Shown piece by piece: positions 1 to 8,684 of a stretch of DNA of 64,000 bases; position 1 is the stretch's first letter, and each line of letters opens with the position of its first letter. The notes beneath the pieces were generated by a model. The model searched no databases. It was given only the letters and a program-made list of their open reading frames with translations, and was not told the origin of the DNA. The DNA comes from Hyphomicrobium sp. (GTDB taxonomy: Bacteria; Pseudomonadota; Alphaproteobacteria; Rhizobiales; Hyphomicrobiaceae), in NCBI GenBank assembly GCA_003987725.1, contig RXJH01000004.1, positions 179,372 to 243,371 on the forward strand, given 5' to 3'. A program made the translations under genes and the position numbers.

Positions 1-121
1 GGCGGTCTCGGGCGCGACGATGACGTCCGGCGTGAACATGATCATTCGGCGCAATGGACTTCTCAACGGCGGAGCGGATCCCAGACGCGAGGGTGTCGCT
101 CTCGGCGATTGATGCTAGAGG
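1..121. other. Window-edge segment, unassigned
   Basis: No gene can be assigned. One plus frame is open from the edge to a TGA at about 109-111 and could be the C-terminus of an upstream gene, but its residues match no family I recognise. A minus frame open toward the edge is equally possible. An upstream thiamine gene would be expected from the thiO neighbourhood, but the sequence does not show one. Confidence 0.3.
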
Positions 122-1147
122 ATGCGAAACACGCAAAGAGTTTCGACCTTGAGCAAATCATCCATTCTCGTCGCTGGCGCCGGCATTTTCGGGCTTTGGC
201 AGGCCTATACGCTGGCTCGTGCTGGGCATCGTGTGCGCTTGATCGACGAAGGCCGCGATCCGTTCGCGCGGTCATCCAGCCGATGGGCGGGGGCAATGAT
301 TGCGCCTGAATGCGAGGCCGAAGGTGCGCCGCCGATCGTTCGCGATTTGGGACGTGAGGGGCTCCGGATTTGGCGGGAGAGCTATCCCGGCATCATGAGC
401 AACGGATCGCTCGTTGTGGCGCATGCGCGGGACGCGGGGGATCTCGCCCGCTTTGCGAAGATGACCGAGGGGCACGCTGCTGTGGCAGGGCCGCGTATTT
501 CGGATCTCGAGCCGTCGCTTGCAGGGCGTTTCGAGCGTGGCCTTTATTTCGAAAGCGAAGCGCACGTCGATGCGCACAAGGCGATGGCTTGGATGTTGGA
601 TGAACTCCAGGCGCTCGGCGCGGACATTGCGTTCGAAACGCGCTGGGACGGCGCATCTCACGATGTGGCGATCGATTGCCGGGGAATTGGCGCGCGCGAA
701 GATCTGCCGTTGCTCAGGGGCGTGCGGGGCGAACGCGTGCTCATTCAAACAAAGGACGTGAGCTTGTCGCGGCCGGTTCGTCTCCTGCATCCGCGTCAAC
801 CGATTTATGTCGTGCCGCAAGGGGATGGGCGGTTCGTCGTTGGCGCAACGGTGATCGAACGGGAAGACGATGGTCCGATGTCGCTGCGCTCGGCGCTTGA
901 TCTCCTGGGATCGGCCTACGCGCTGCATCCGGCGTTCGGGGAAGCATCGGTACTGGAGATGGGCGCGGGAGTCCGGCCGGCGTTTCCCGACAACGTGCCG
1001 CGGATCATCGTCGAAGACACTGGACGCGTCATTCGGGTCAACGGCGCGTACCGGCACGGATTCCTTCTCGCGCCGGTCCTTGCGCGGGCGGTTGCAGAAT
1101 ATCTGTCAGACGGCCGGCGTGAGGGGCCGTTGTTCGACGCCCCCTGA
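122..1147 (+). CDS. thiO: FAD-dependent glycine oxidase ThiO
   Basis: Predicted DAO-family flavoenzyme that oxidises glycine to iminoglycine (dehydroglycine) for the thiazole half of thiamine. An N-terminal Rossmann dinucleotide motif (GAGIFG, about residues 19-24) is followed by the DAO fold, ending with the family's R-V-N-G-A-Y-R-H-G-F-L-L-A-P segment near residues 312-325 that closes on FAD. Length (341 aa) is a little short but normal for alphaproteobacterial ThiO. An alternative TTG start at 149 has an AAAGAG-like ribosome site upstream and would begin directly at the Rossmann strand; the ATG at 122 has AGAGG almost touching it, so the start is uncertain. Assignment rests on the fold plus thiS, thiG and thiE downstream. 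The 3' end overlaps the convergent acyltransferase gene by 42 bp. Confidence 0.85.
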   Translation: MRNTQRVSTLSKSSILVAGAGIFGLWQAYTLARAGHRVRLIDEGRDPFARSSSRWAGAMIAPECEAEGAPPIVRDLGREGLRIWRESYPGIMSNGSLVVAHARDAGDLARFAKMTEGHAAVAGPRISDLEPSLAGRFERGLYFESEAHVDAHKAMAWMLDELQALGADIAFETRWDGASHDVAIDCRGIGAREDLPLLRGVRGERVLIQTKDVSLSRPVRLLHPRQPIYVVPQGDGRFVVGATVIEREDDGPMSLRSALDLLGSAYALHPAFGEASVLEMGAGVRPAFPDNVPRIIVEDTGRVIRVNGAYRHGFLLAPVLARAVAEYLSDGRREGPLFDAP

Positions 1148-4100
1148 CGGTGCCGATTTCGCGGCCAATGCCTGCTTCGCAAGTTCGAGCGCTGCGACGT
1201 AGTCGGGCTTCCCGGAGCCAAGCAGCGGAATCTTGCTGACGACGAGAATGTCCGCCGGTGTCGTCAGCTCGCTCACGCCCTTCCTCCGCACGAATTGGGC
1301 GAAGGCGTCCCGCGTGCAGTTCGGATCGGTCGTCAACAGCGCGAGGCGCTCGCCTTTCCGTGGGTCGGGCAGTGCGACGACGACCGTCACCTGGTGCGGC
1401 CAAAGCTCGGCGGCCAATGCCTCGACGGCCGACAGCGAGATCATCTCGCCGCCGATCTTGGCGAAGCGTTTGGCGCGGCCCTTGATCATGATGAAGCCTT
1501 GCGGGTCGATCTCGACGATGTCGCCGGTGTCGTGCCAGCCGTTCGCCGGGGGTTCGAGGACACCGGGATTTTCGGCGCGATAGTAGCCGAGCATCACGTT
1601 CGGTCCGCGCACGAAGAGACGGCCGCCGGTTTCGATGCCGGGGACAGGATCGAGGCGAGCTTCCATCAGCGGCGAGAGGCGGCCGACGCTCCCCGCCTTG
1701 TTGGCAAGCGGCGTGTTGATGGCGAGAACGGGTGCTGTTTCCGTCACGCCGTAGCCTTCGAGAATGCGAACGCCGAAGCGGTCCATGTAGAGTTGACGCG
1801 TCCGGTCCTTCACGGCCTCGGCGCCTGCGAGCACAAGGCGGACGCGCGCAAAGTCATATGGATGGGCGGCGCGTGCATAGCCTGAGAGGAACGTATCGGT
1901 GCCGAACATGATCGTGGCGTTCGACTGATAAACGAGCTCCGGAATGATGCGGTAATGGAGTGGCGTCGGATAGAGATAGACGGGCACGCCGGCGACGAGC
2001 GGCATCAGCAGGCCAGCGGTCAGGCCGAACGAATGGAAGACGGGAAGGGCGTTGAAGACCTTGTCCGTGCCATTGCAGGCGACGCGCGTAAGGCTCTGGG
2101 CGCAATTGGCGAGTATGTTCCGGTGAGAAAGCACGACGCCTTTGGGCGTGCCTTCCGAACCTGACGTGAAGAGTATCGCGGCGGGGGCATTGAAGTCGGC
2201 TTTGACTTGCGGTCTACCGCCTTGCGCGATGCCTTTGAGTTTGTCGAGAAACGTAATCGTCGGGCGGACGTCTTCCAGATAGATCACGCGGGCAACGGGT
2301 TCGAGGGCTTGAATGAGCGCTTCGAGATGGCCCTTCTCGACGAAGGCGCGGGAGGTCAGCACGACCGAGACGTTCGCCGCCTTGCAGGCAGAAACGACGT
2401 TGGCCGGTCCCGCTGAGAAGTTCAGCATCGCCGGTACGCGGCCAATCGTTTGCAGAGCGAAGAACGTGACGGCGACGCCTGCGGAGTTCGGCAGCAGCAC
2501 GCCGACAGCCGATGCGGGCGGGGGCAACATCGGTGCGAGCTTCGCGCCGAGAACCTGAGCGCCGACGATCAGCTTCTTGTAGGACAGCTTGCTGCCGAGC
2601 GGATCTTCGATTGCGGGCTTGCCGGTGTCGCGCGTTTTGCGAGCGACGACGAGCGCTTCGAACAGCGTCTGATCGATCGGCGTCGTCAGCACCGCGGAGT
2701 CGGTCATGATGTCTTGCAATGCGGCGCCAGCCGCCTGCCGCCGCGCCTTGCCGCGCAGGGCGGGATCGACCTTCAGCCAAACGGGCGGGAGAATGGTCAC
2801 CGTCGTTTTCGGAAACCAGGCCTTCTTGGTCTGAGAGCTGCTGAGATAGCCGAAATGCGAGCGCTCGAGGCCATCTATGCGAACGGGAATGACCGGCGCG
2901 TCCGCCTTGTCCGCGATCATCGCCGTGCCGTCGTAGACTTTCATCAGTCCGCCGGTCACGGTCAGGCGTCCCTCGGGAAAAATCACGAGCGAAGCTCCGT
3001 CTTTGACGGCCTGAATCAGATGGCGCATGCCGAGCGGGCGCGTCGGGTCGATTGTGTAGAACTGCGCGAGTTTCAGGAACGGCCTCGCCCACCACGTCTT
3101 GGCGATGTCGGTATCGACCGCATAAGCGCTGTGGGAGGGAAGCAATCCGTTCAGCAATCCCGCATCGAGCAGGCTGACGTGGTTGGGGGCGATAATCGCG
3201 CGCTCGCCCGCTTTGGGGAGATTTTCGAGGCCCCGGACTTCAAGTCCGAAGAACGTCTTGAACAGGAAGACGACGACGTCCTTCACGCCCTCGGCGCCCC
3301 AGGCTCGAAGGACGAGGACGACGACGATCAGGTTTGCCACTCCGAGACCGGCGTAGAGGAGCGAGACAGAAATTTTCTCGAACTGGAGACCCGCAATCGC
3401 GATGCCGATCAGCGTCATGAACGCGGCGGAGAGAACGTTGCAGCCTGCGATAACGCGCGAGCGGCGCTCGACGGGTGACCAGGCCTGTACCGCTGCAAAC
3501 GAGGGCACGATGAAGAGGCCGCCGGCGACGGCGATACCGGCGAGGTCGATCAACATATGGAGGCCTTCGATCGAAGCCAGGACCTCTGCGGCGCTGAGGG
3601 GCGCAGGTGCGGGTTTCATCGCCGACGCGAGCCAAGCGAGATCGAGCAGGAAGATGCCCATCAACAATGCGCCGATGGGAACGAGCGCGAGATTGGGGCG
3701 ATTGGTGCTCGCTCGCGCGGCGGCAATCGATCCGAGGGCAACCGCGACCGCGAAGGTGAAGAGCGCGAGCGTGTAGACCGAGGGCGCGCCGTTGAGCACC
3801 TGTGGAATGAGATTCTGCAGCAGAGCCAGGACCCCGGCTCCAACCAGCCAGAACCATGACGTGATGAGCGCGCCTTGCCATATGCGCCTGTCGGCGCGCA
3901 GATCCTTCAGCAGCGTGGCGGTCGACGTAAAGACGTTTCTGTCGATGACGAGATCCGGCACCGACGAAGGCGCGGGCGGAATGAAGCGCGCGAAAAGCCA
4001 GCCGAGCACCGAAATGCCGATGATCGCGCTGGCGACGATGATGATTTCCGTCTCGCCGCCGGACGCGAGATTGCCGCCGATGGTTCCGATCAGGATGGCG

Positions 4101-4549
4101 ATGAAGGTCGCGCCTTCGATCAGCGCATTGCCCGACGGAAGTTCCTTGGTTTCGAGATGGGTCGGGAGCAGCCCGTATTTCACCGGACCGAAGAACGCGC
4201 TCAGCGTGCCGAAGAGCACGAGCGCGGCGAACAGCAGGGCTACCGACGGCAACAGAAATCCGGCGGCAGCGATTACGGCGATCGGAATTTCAAATAGGCG
4301 GACGCGCGCGGCAACCTTCGCCTTATCGAACTTATCGGCGAGCTGTCCGGCGATTGCGGAGAAGACAAAGAATGGCAGCACGAGCGCCGCGCCAGCCAGC
4401 GTCCCGAGCGCCGGGCCGTTTTCCATCGCCAGCTTATAGACGACCAGCATTGCAAGCGCGTTCTTCAGCAGGTTGTCGTTCAGTGCCGCCAGCAGTTGGC
4501 TCCAAAAGAGCGGCGCGAAGCGGCGTGACGACATCAAGCGGGAAAACAT
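1106..4549 (-). CDS. MFS transporter / PlsC acyltransferase / acyl-ACP synthetase fusion
   Basis: A 1147-residue three-module protein. Residues 1-415 form an MFS-type membrane region resembling the lysophospholipid transporter LplT (ADKFDKAK loop near 71-78). Residues 435-610 are a PlsC acyltransferase with the HX4D box at H457-D462 and FPEG at 524-527. Residues 640-1130 are an AMP-binding acyl ligase with TSGSEGTPKG at 795-804 and a YGVTETAP segment. The family (Aas with LplT fused) is known to flip lysophospholipid inward and re-acylate it using acyl-ACP made by the ligase domain. All three active-site motifs look intact. It lies convergent to thiO, splitting the thiamine genes, and has no co-oriented neighbour, so it is probably monocistronic. 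Confidence 0.9.
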   Translation of the reverse strand: MFSRLMSSRRFAPLFWSQLLAALNDNLLKNALAMLVVYKLAMENGPALGTLAGAALVLPFFVFSAIAGQLADKFDKAKVAARVRLFEIPIAVIAAAGFLLPSVALLFAALVLFGTLSAFFGPVKYGLLPTHLETKELPSGNALIEGATFIAILIGTIGGNLASGGETEIIIVASAIIGISVLGWLFARFIPPAPSSVPDLVIDRNVFTSTATLLKDLRADRRIWQGALITSWFWLVGAGVLALLQNLIPQVLNGAPSVYTLALFTFAVAVALGSIAAARASTNRPNLALVPIGALLMGIFLLDLAWLASAMKPAPAPLSAAEVLASIEGLHMLIDLAGIAVAGGLFIVPSFAAVQAWSPVERRSRVIAGCNVLSAAFMTLIGIAIAGLQFEKISVSLLYAGLGVANLIVVVLVLRAWGAEGVKDVVVFLFKTFFGLEVRGLENLPKAGERAIIAPNHVSLLDAGLLNGLLPSHSAYAVDTDIAKTWWARPFLKLAQFYTIDPTRPLGMRHLIQAVKDGASLVIFPEGRLTVTGGLMKVYDGTAMIADKADAPVIPVRIDGLERSHFGYLSSSQTKKAWFPKTTVTILPPVWLKVDPALRGKARRQAAGAALQDIMTDSAVLTTPIDQTLFEALVVARKTRDTGKPAIEDPLGSKLSYKKLIVGAQVLGAKLAPMLPPPASAVGVLLPNSAGVAVTFFALQTIGRVPAMLNFSAGPANVVSACKAANVSVVLTSRAFVEKGHLEALIQALEPVARVIYLEDVRPTITFLDKLKGIAQGGRPQVKADFNAPAAILFTSGSEGTPKGVVLSHRNILANCAQSLTRVACNGTDKVFNALPVFHSFGLTAGLLMPLVAGVPVYLYPTPLHYRIIPELVYQSNATIMFGTDTFLSGYARAAHPYDFARVRLVLAGAEAVKDRTRQLYMDRFGVRILEGYGVTETAPVLAINTPLANKAGSVGRLSPLMEARLDPVPGIETGGRLFVRGPNVMLGYYRAENPGVLEPPANGWHDTGDIVEIDPQGFIMIKGRAKRFAKIGGEMISLSAVEALAAELWPHQVTVVVALPDPRKGERLALLTTDPNCTRDAFAQFVRRKGVSELTTPADILVVSKIPLLGSGKPDYVAALELAKQALAAKSAPSGGVEQRPLTPAV

Positions 4550-4708
4550 CGGCTGGTCCTCAATTTCGATGCCGGAGATTCAGATGCTAATTGCGGCGGA
4601 TTGGCGGGTCCCTTTGACCGGTCTCGATTATATGCGTTAAAAATCCGGCGAACGCTCTGGTAAACGACGATAAAAATGCCCATTTCCGGCCCGCAGGTCA
4701 TTTGAGCG
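4550..4708. other. Divergent intergenic region before thiS
   Basis: This 159-bp spacer separates the divergent acyltransferase gene and thiS and must hold both promoters. It is AT-richer than its surroundings. I looked for a TPP riboswitch before thiS and did not find the conserved CUGAGA-type core. No confident promoter boxes could be fixed. Confidence 0.4.
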
Positions 4709-4927
4709 ATGCTACAACACGAAACGACCAACGAGCTGTTTGTAAACGGGCAGAAGACCGCCAGCGGTGCGGGTACGCTCGCCGAACTCGTTCACGAGTG
4801 CGGCTTGTCCGAGGCGAAGGTCGCGACCGCGCTCAACGGGCAGTTCGTACCGGCCGCGCGGCGTGCTACGACGACGCTGAGCCGAGGTGACCGCGTCGAG
4901 ATCGTTTCTGCTCGGCAGGGCGGCTAA
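4709..4927 (+). CDS. thiS: Sulfur carrier protein ThiS
   Basis: Ubiquitin-fold sulfur carrier of 72 residues ending in the diagnostic Gly-Gly, whose C-terminus is adenylated and thiocarboxylated to deliver sulfur to ThiG. Visible family features are the V-N-G-x start of strand 1 near residue 12, a T-L-A-E-L-V helix start and the [10 protein letters not shown] tail. It is slightly longer than the usual 65-66 residues, so the true start could be internal. It lies 20 bp upstream of thiG in the same direction, so the two are very likely co-transcribed. Confidence 0.93.
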   Translation: MLQHETTNELFVNGQKTASGAGTLAELVHECGLSEAKVATALNGQFVPAARRATTTLSRGDRVEIVSARQGG

Positions 4928-4947
4928 AAGGGTTAGTTGCGCTTAAC

Positions 4948-5763
4948 ATGAACATTCGCGATCAGGCGTTGCATCCGGGGCGCGCGCTCTCCGTTTATGG
5001 AGAGACGATTTCATCGCGGCTTTTGCTGGGAACCGCGGGCTATCCGTCTCCGGCCGTTTTGACGAACGCCGTCAAGGCGTCGGGCGCGGAGATCGTAACC
5101 GTGTCGTTGCGCCGCGAGGCAGCAGGCGGCAAGGCCGGCGAGCGCTTTCTCGAAATCATCAAGGATCTCGGCGTCCGCGTACTTCCGAATACGGCTGGAT
5201 GCCGGACGGCGAGCGAAGCCATCACGACGGCTCAGATGGCGCGCGAGCTTTTCGGAACGGATTGGGTCAAGCTCGAAGTCATCGCCAACGACGATACTCT
5301 ACAGCCCGATGTGTTTGGATTGGTCGAAGCGGCCGGTACGCTCAGCCGCGACGGCTTCAAGGTTCTGCCCTACACAACGGAGGATCTCTCAGTCGCGGAA
5401 CGGCTGCAGCGCGCGGGTTGCCAGGTCATCATGCCTTGGGGCGCGCCGATCGGCAGCGGCCGGGGCCTCGCCAACGTCCAGGCGCTGACGAGCCTGCGTG
5501 CCTATTTTCCCGATGTGACTCTCGTCATCGATGCGGGCATCGGCGCACCATCGCATGCGGCGCTGGCGATGGAGCTGGGCTATGATGCCGTTCTGCTCAA
5601 TACGGCGGTTGCAAAAGCGGCCGACCCCGTGAAAATGGCGGCGGCGTTTGCGTCGGCGATCCAATCAGGCCGCCTCGGGTTCGAAGCGGGGCTGATACCG
5701 GCTCGCGACATGGCGGTGCCTTCGACACCCGTCGCCGGTACGCCGTTTTTCGATCTCGATTGA
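4948..5763 (+). CDS. thiG: Thiazole synthase ThiG
   Basis: TIM-barrel enzyme that condenses 1-deoxyxylulose 5-phosphate, dehydroglycine and ThiS-thiocarboxylate into the thiazole phosphate of thiamine. The 271-residue length is typical. The NTAGCRTA segment (about 81-88) and D-W-V-K-L-E-V-I are strongly conserved; Lys108 in the latter is the expected Schiff-base lysine. The [10 protein letters not shown] phosphate-binding loop and D-A-G-I-G-x-P-S segment are present. It lies in the order thiS-thiG-thiE and its stop codon is 7 nt before the thiE start. Confidence 0.97.
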   Translation: MNIRDQALHPGRALSVYGETISSRLLLGTAGYPSPAVLTNAVKASGAEIVTVSLRREAAGGKAGERFLEIIKDLGVRVLPNTAGCRTASEAITTAQMARELFGTDWVKLEVIANDDTLQPDVFGLVEAAGTLSRDGFKVLPYTTEDLSVAERLQRAGCQVIMPWGAPIGSGRGLANVQALTSLRAYFPDVTLVIDAGIGAPSHAALAMELGYDAVLLNTAVAKAADPVKMAAAFASAIQSGRLGFEAGLIPARDMAVPSTPVAGTPFFDLD

Positions 5764-5770
5764 GTGTGCC

Positions 5771-6388
5771 TTGACATCCGAACAGCCCAAGCTCGCGCGT
5801 TTCTATCCTGTCGTACCCGACGCCGGTTGGCTGGAACGCATCGTTCCGCTTGGCGTGAAGCTCGTGCAGCTGCGGATCAAGGACGCCTCGCCTGCCGAGG
5901 TCGCCGCGGAGACGAAGCGGGCGCTCACGATCTGCCGCGAGAATAATTGTCAGCTCGTTCTTAATGACTATTGGGAAACGGCTCTCGATACCGGCACCGA
6001 TTACATCCATCTCGGACAGGACGATCTCAGAACCGCCGATCTCGAGGCGATAAAGCTCGCGGGCATCAAGCTCGGCGTATCGACCCACGATGAAGCGGAG
6101 CTCGGAACGGCACTGGCGGCCGAGCCCGATTACGTGGCACTCGGTCCGATCTACGAGACCAAGCTCAAAGCCATGCCATGGGCCCCGCAAGGCCTTGAGA
6201 AAATTAGGAAATGGCGGAGCAAGCTCGGCGGCTTGCCGTTGGTCGCAATCGGCGGGCTGACACCGGAACGCGCAGCGGGCGTGTTCGAGGCAGGGGCTGA
6301 CAGTTTGGCGGTTATTACCGATTTCTTTACGGCCGCCGACCCAGAGGCGCGCGTTGAGCAATGGTTGCGGCTTTCACAGGCCCAATAG
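5771..6388 (+). CDS. thiE: Thiamine-phosphate synthase ThiE
   Basis: TIM-barrel enzyme of 205 residues that joins HMP-pyrophosphate and thiazole phosphate to thiamine monophosphate. Recognisable elements are V-Q-L-R-I-K-D (substrate pyrophosphate contact), L-V-L-N-D-Y, Y-I-H-L-G-Q-D-D-L, the L-G-V-S-T-H-D strand, Y-V-A-L-G-P-I-Y-E-T and A-I-G-G-L-T. The only in-frame start near thiG is a TTG 7 nt after its stop codon, which indicates translational coupling. The protein is at the short end of the family but complete. A perfect 7-bp palindromic hairpin overlaps its stop codon (6385-6401). Confidence 0.94.
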   Translation: MTSEQPKLARFYPVVPDAGWLERIVPLGVKLVQLRIKDASPAEVAAETKRALTICRENNCQLVLNDYWETALDTGTDYIHLGQDDLRTADLEAIKLAGIKLGVSTHDEAELGTALAAEPDYVALGPIYETKLKAMPWAPQGLEKIRKWRSKLGGLPLVAIGGLTPERAAGVFEAGADSLAVITDFFTAADPEARVEQWLRLSQAQ

Positions 6389-6410
6389 CTGCGGCAGCTA
6401 TGCGTTAACC

Positions 6411-6434
6411 ACAACGGTGGTGCTCGGCCGTTGT
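6411..6434 (+). terminator. Possible terminator hairpin after thiE
   Basis: A perfect 7-bp stem (ACAACGG at 6411-6417, CCGTTGT at 6428-6434) lies 22 nt after thiE. There is only a weak U-rich continuation, so termination is uncertain. Confidence 0.35.
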
Positions 6435-6502
6435 TTGTGACAGTTTTATGTGGTTCGGATCTAGGATTAGGCACCATTCCTCACGTGAAGCCGTTTCCGC
6501 GT

Positions 6503-7552
6503 ATGCCCTATCGATTCAAAATCAACGAGCCCATCGAAAAGGGGTTTCGTCGCATTGCGCGCGAGCAGCTGGAAAGCTCGCTCGCCGAATTGGCCGGTCC
6601 AGAAGCCAATCCCAAGTCCGTTCACGAATGCCGGAAATCCATCAAGCGGCTGCGGGCGCACATACGTCTGGCGGCGGACAGCCTGGGCGCAAAGAAGGCG
6701 CGACGGCGCACGAAGGCGCTGGGCGATATCGCGAAGCTTTTGTCGGCTCGGCGCGATCAGACCGTTATGCTCGAAACGATCGGAAAGCTCGCAAACGAAT
6801 TTCCGAATGGTGAATCTGCGCTCGCGCCGTTCAAGGCGATACTCGTGGCTCGCGCCGAAAACGAGCCGGATCGCCTCGAACCCGATACAGCCGCCCGTGC
6901 GCGGGATCGCCTCACGCAGGAAGCGAAGAAAATCGCTCACCTCGATTTCAAGAAGCACGGTTTCGCGGCGCTCGCGGGGGGCCTCGAAACGAGCTATCGG
7001 CGGGCGCGGAAAGGAATGCGCTACGCCTACGACGAGCCGACCGATGAAAACTTCCATGAGCTGCGCAAGGCGGTGCAGTGGCACTGGCGGCAGATGGCCC
7101 TGCTCGGCCGTGCGTGGCCCGATGAATTCGCAGTCCGCGTGAATGCGGCGCGGGAGCTGTCGCAGCTTCTCGGCGACGATCACGATCTCGCGGTGCTGGT
7201 CGCCGCGGTTTCGACGGCCGATCTGACGGACGAGCAGAAGGACGCGGCCATTGCCATTTGCCGGCAGCAGCAGCAGATTTTGCGGACGCAGGCCGAATTC
7301 CGCGTGAAGCGGCTCTTTTGCGAAAAGACGCGGGACTTCATCAAGCGTGCGGGGGCCTATTGGGACTATGGCCGGGCATTGGATCCGCTGGTCGACGTGC
7401 CATCAACCGCACGTCCGAACGGCCAAACGGATCACGCGACGCTGACTGCGGTCGATGACCGCTCCGTGGAGGCGAATGCGTCCCTTGGTGCGTTGAAGCC
7501 CAGGCTGGCAGCAAAAACCGTCGCCTCTGCCCCATCGCAACGGCGCGCCTGA
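6503..7552 (+). CDS. CHAD domain protein
   Basis: A 349-residue alpha-helical CHAD domain protein. CHAD domains carry conserved histidines and basic residues and bind inorganic polyphosphate. Visible hallmarks are the two repeated modules: V-H-E-C-R-K-S-I-K-R-L-R-A-H near the N-terminus and F-H-E-L-R-K-A-V-Q-W-H-W-R in the middle, followed by L-S-Q-L-L-G-D-D-H-D-L. I chose the ATG at 6503 (M-P-Y-R-F), where family similarity begins; a TTG 72 nt upstream would add a segment unlike the family. It lies between thiE and hemH with no obvious functional link. No CYTH or polyphosphate kinase domain accompanies it, so a structural or polyphosphate-granule role is only an inference from the family. 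Confidence 0.85.
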   Translation: MPYRFKINEPIEKGFRRIAREQLESSLAELAGPEANPKSVHECRKSIKRLRAHIRLAADSLGAKKARRRTKALGDIAKLLSARRDQTVMLETIGKLANEFPNGESALAPFKAILVARAENEPDRLEPDTAARARDRLTQEAKKIAHLDFKKHGFAALAGGLETSYRRARKGMRYAYDEPTDENFHELRKAVQWHWRQMALLGRAWPDEFAVRVNAARELSQLLGDDHDLAVLVAAVSTADLTDEQKDAAIAICRQQQQILRTQAEFRVKRLFCEKTRDFIKRAGAYWDYGRALDPLVDVPSTARPNGQTDHATLTAVDDRSVEANASLGALKPRLAAKTVASAPSQRRA

Positions 7553-7593
7553 TCCGCTAGGGTCGCGCTGATTTCCTGCTATTCGGAGCGCGG

Positions 7594-8655
7594 ATGAACG
7601 AAGTTCCAAAACCCAATCGGTTCGAGACCGAATCCGTCGCGCTGCCGCCTGGGCATGATCCGGTCGCGCTCGGCCGGATTGGCGTGCTTCTTCTCAACCT
7701 CGGGACGCCTGACGGAACCGGCTATTGGCCGATGCGCCGCTATCTCCAGGAGTTTCTGTCGGACGAGCGCGTCATCGAGGAGCCGAAGTGGAAGTGGTGG
7801 CCGATCCTCAACCTCATCATCCTGACGGTGCGTCCGAGCCGGAAAGGGCGCGATTACGCGACGATCTGGAATAACGAGCGAGACGAAGGGCCGCTGAAGA
7901 CGATCACACGGAGCCAGGCCGAGCAATTGACCGGCCGGTTTCAGGGCGATCCGCGGATCGTCGTCGATTGGGCGATGCGCTACGCCAATCCAACAACGGA
8001 GAGCCGTATCCGCGCGCTCAAAGAGCAGGGATGCGATCGTATTCTGCTCGTCCCGCTCTATCCGCAATACGCAGCCGCAACCACTGCGACGGCATGCGAT
8101 CAAGCGTTCCGTGCGCTCATGAAGATGCGCTGGCAACCGGCGGTTCGCACGGCGCCGAGCTATCACGACCATCCGGCTTACATCGAAGCGCTCGCCCAAT
8201 CGATGCGCAGGAGTTTGGCCGATCTCGATTTCGAGCCCGAGAAAATCATCGCGACGTTCCACGGCATGCCGGAGAAGTATTTCAAGGCGGGCGACCCCTA
8301 TCATTGCCAGTGCCAGAAGACTTCGCGGCTGCTGCGCGAGAGGCTCGGGATTGCGGAAGACCGCTGGCTGACGACCTTCCAGTCGCGTTTCGGCAACGAT
8401 CCCTGGCTGCAACCCTATACGGATAAGACCGTCGAAGCGCTGGCCAAATCGGGCATCAAGAAACTGGCTCTGGTCGCGCCGGGCTTTTCAGCCGATTGCC
8501 TCGAAACGCTCGAAGAACTCGACGTTGAGAACCGGCATATTTTCGAATCGAACGGCGGCGAGAAATTCGCCTATCTGAAAGCGCTCAACGACAGTTCCGA
8601 GGGCGTGGACGTGATCGAGGCTGTGGTACGCCGCGAGCTGCAAGGCTGGCTCTAA
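7594..8655 (+). CDS. hemH: Ferrochelatase HemH
   Basis: Inserts Fe2+ into protoporphyrin IX, the last step of protoheme synthesis, at the inner membrane face. The 353-residue length is normal. The family start L-L-L-N-L-G-T-P-D is at 32-40; the catalytic histidine is H223 in T-F-H-G-M-P; acidic residues follow in D-C-L-E-T-L-E-E-L (301-309). A Y-H-C-Q-C-Q segment places two cysteines near 238-240, as in many proteobacterial enzymes. The start ATG follows a GGAG-like ribosome site. It runs alone on the plus strand and converges on kdsD with a 29-bp gap. Confidence 0.96.
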   Translation: MNEVPKPNRFETESVALPPGHDPVALGRIGVLLLNLGTPDGTGYWPMRRYLQEFLSDERVIEEPKWKWWPILNLIILTVRPSRKGRDYATIWNNERDEGPLKTITRSQAEQLTGRFQGDPRIVVDWAMRYANPTTESRIRALKEQGCDRILLVPLYPQYAAATTATACDQAFRALMKMRWQPAVRTAPSYHDHPAYIEALAQSMRRSLADLDFEPEKIIATFHGMPEKYFKAGDPYHCQCQKTSRLLRERLGIAEDRWLTTFQSRFGNDPWLQPYTDKTVEALAKSGIKKLALVAPGFSADCLETLEELDVENRHIFESNGGEKFAYLKALNDSSEGVDVIEAVVRRELQGWL

Positions 8656-8684
8656 CCGGGGTCGCGCTTGCGCGGAGTCTTTAA

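Noticed and set aside
2450-3478. 342-codon open frame antisense to the acyltransferase fusion
   Set aside because: Highly charged, low-complexity translation with no family; the sense gene has all its active-site motifs.
4550-4708. TPP riboswitch before thiS
   Set aside because: No conserved thi-box core was found; control may lie upstream of thiO, outside the window.
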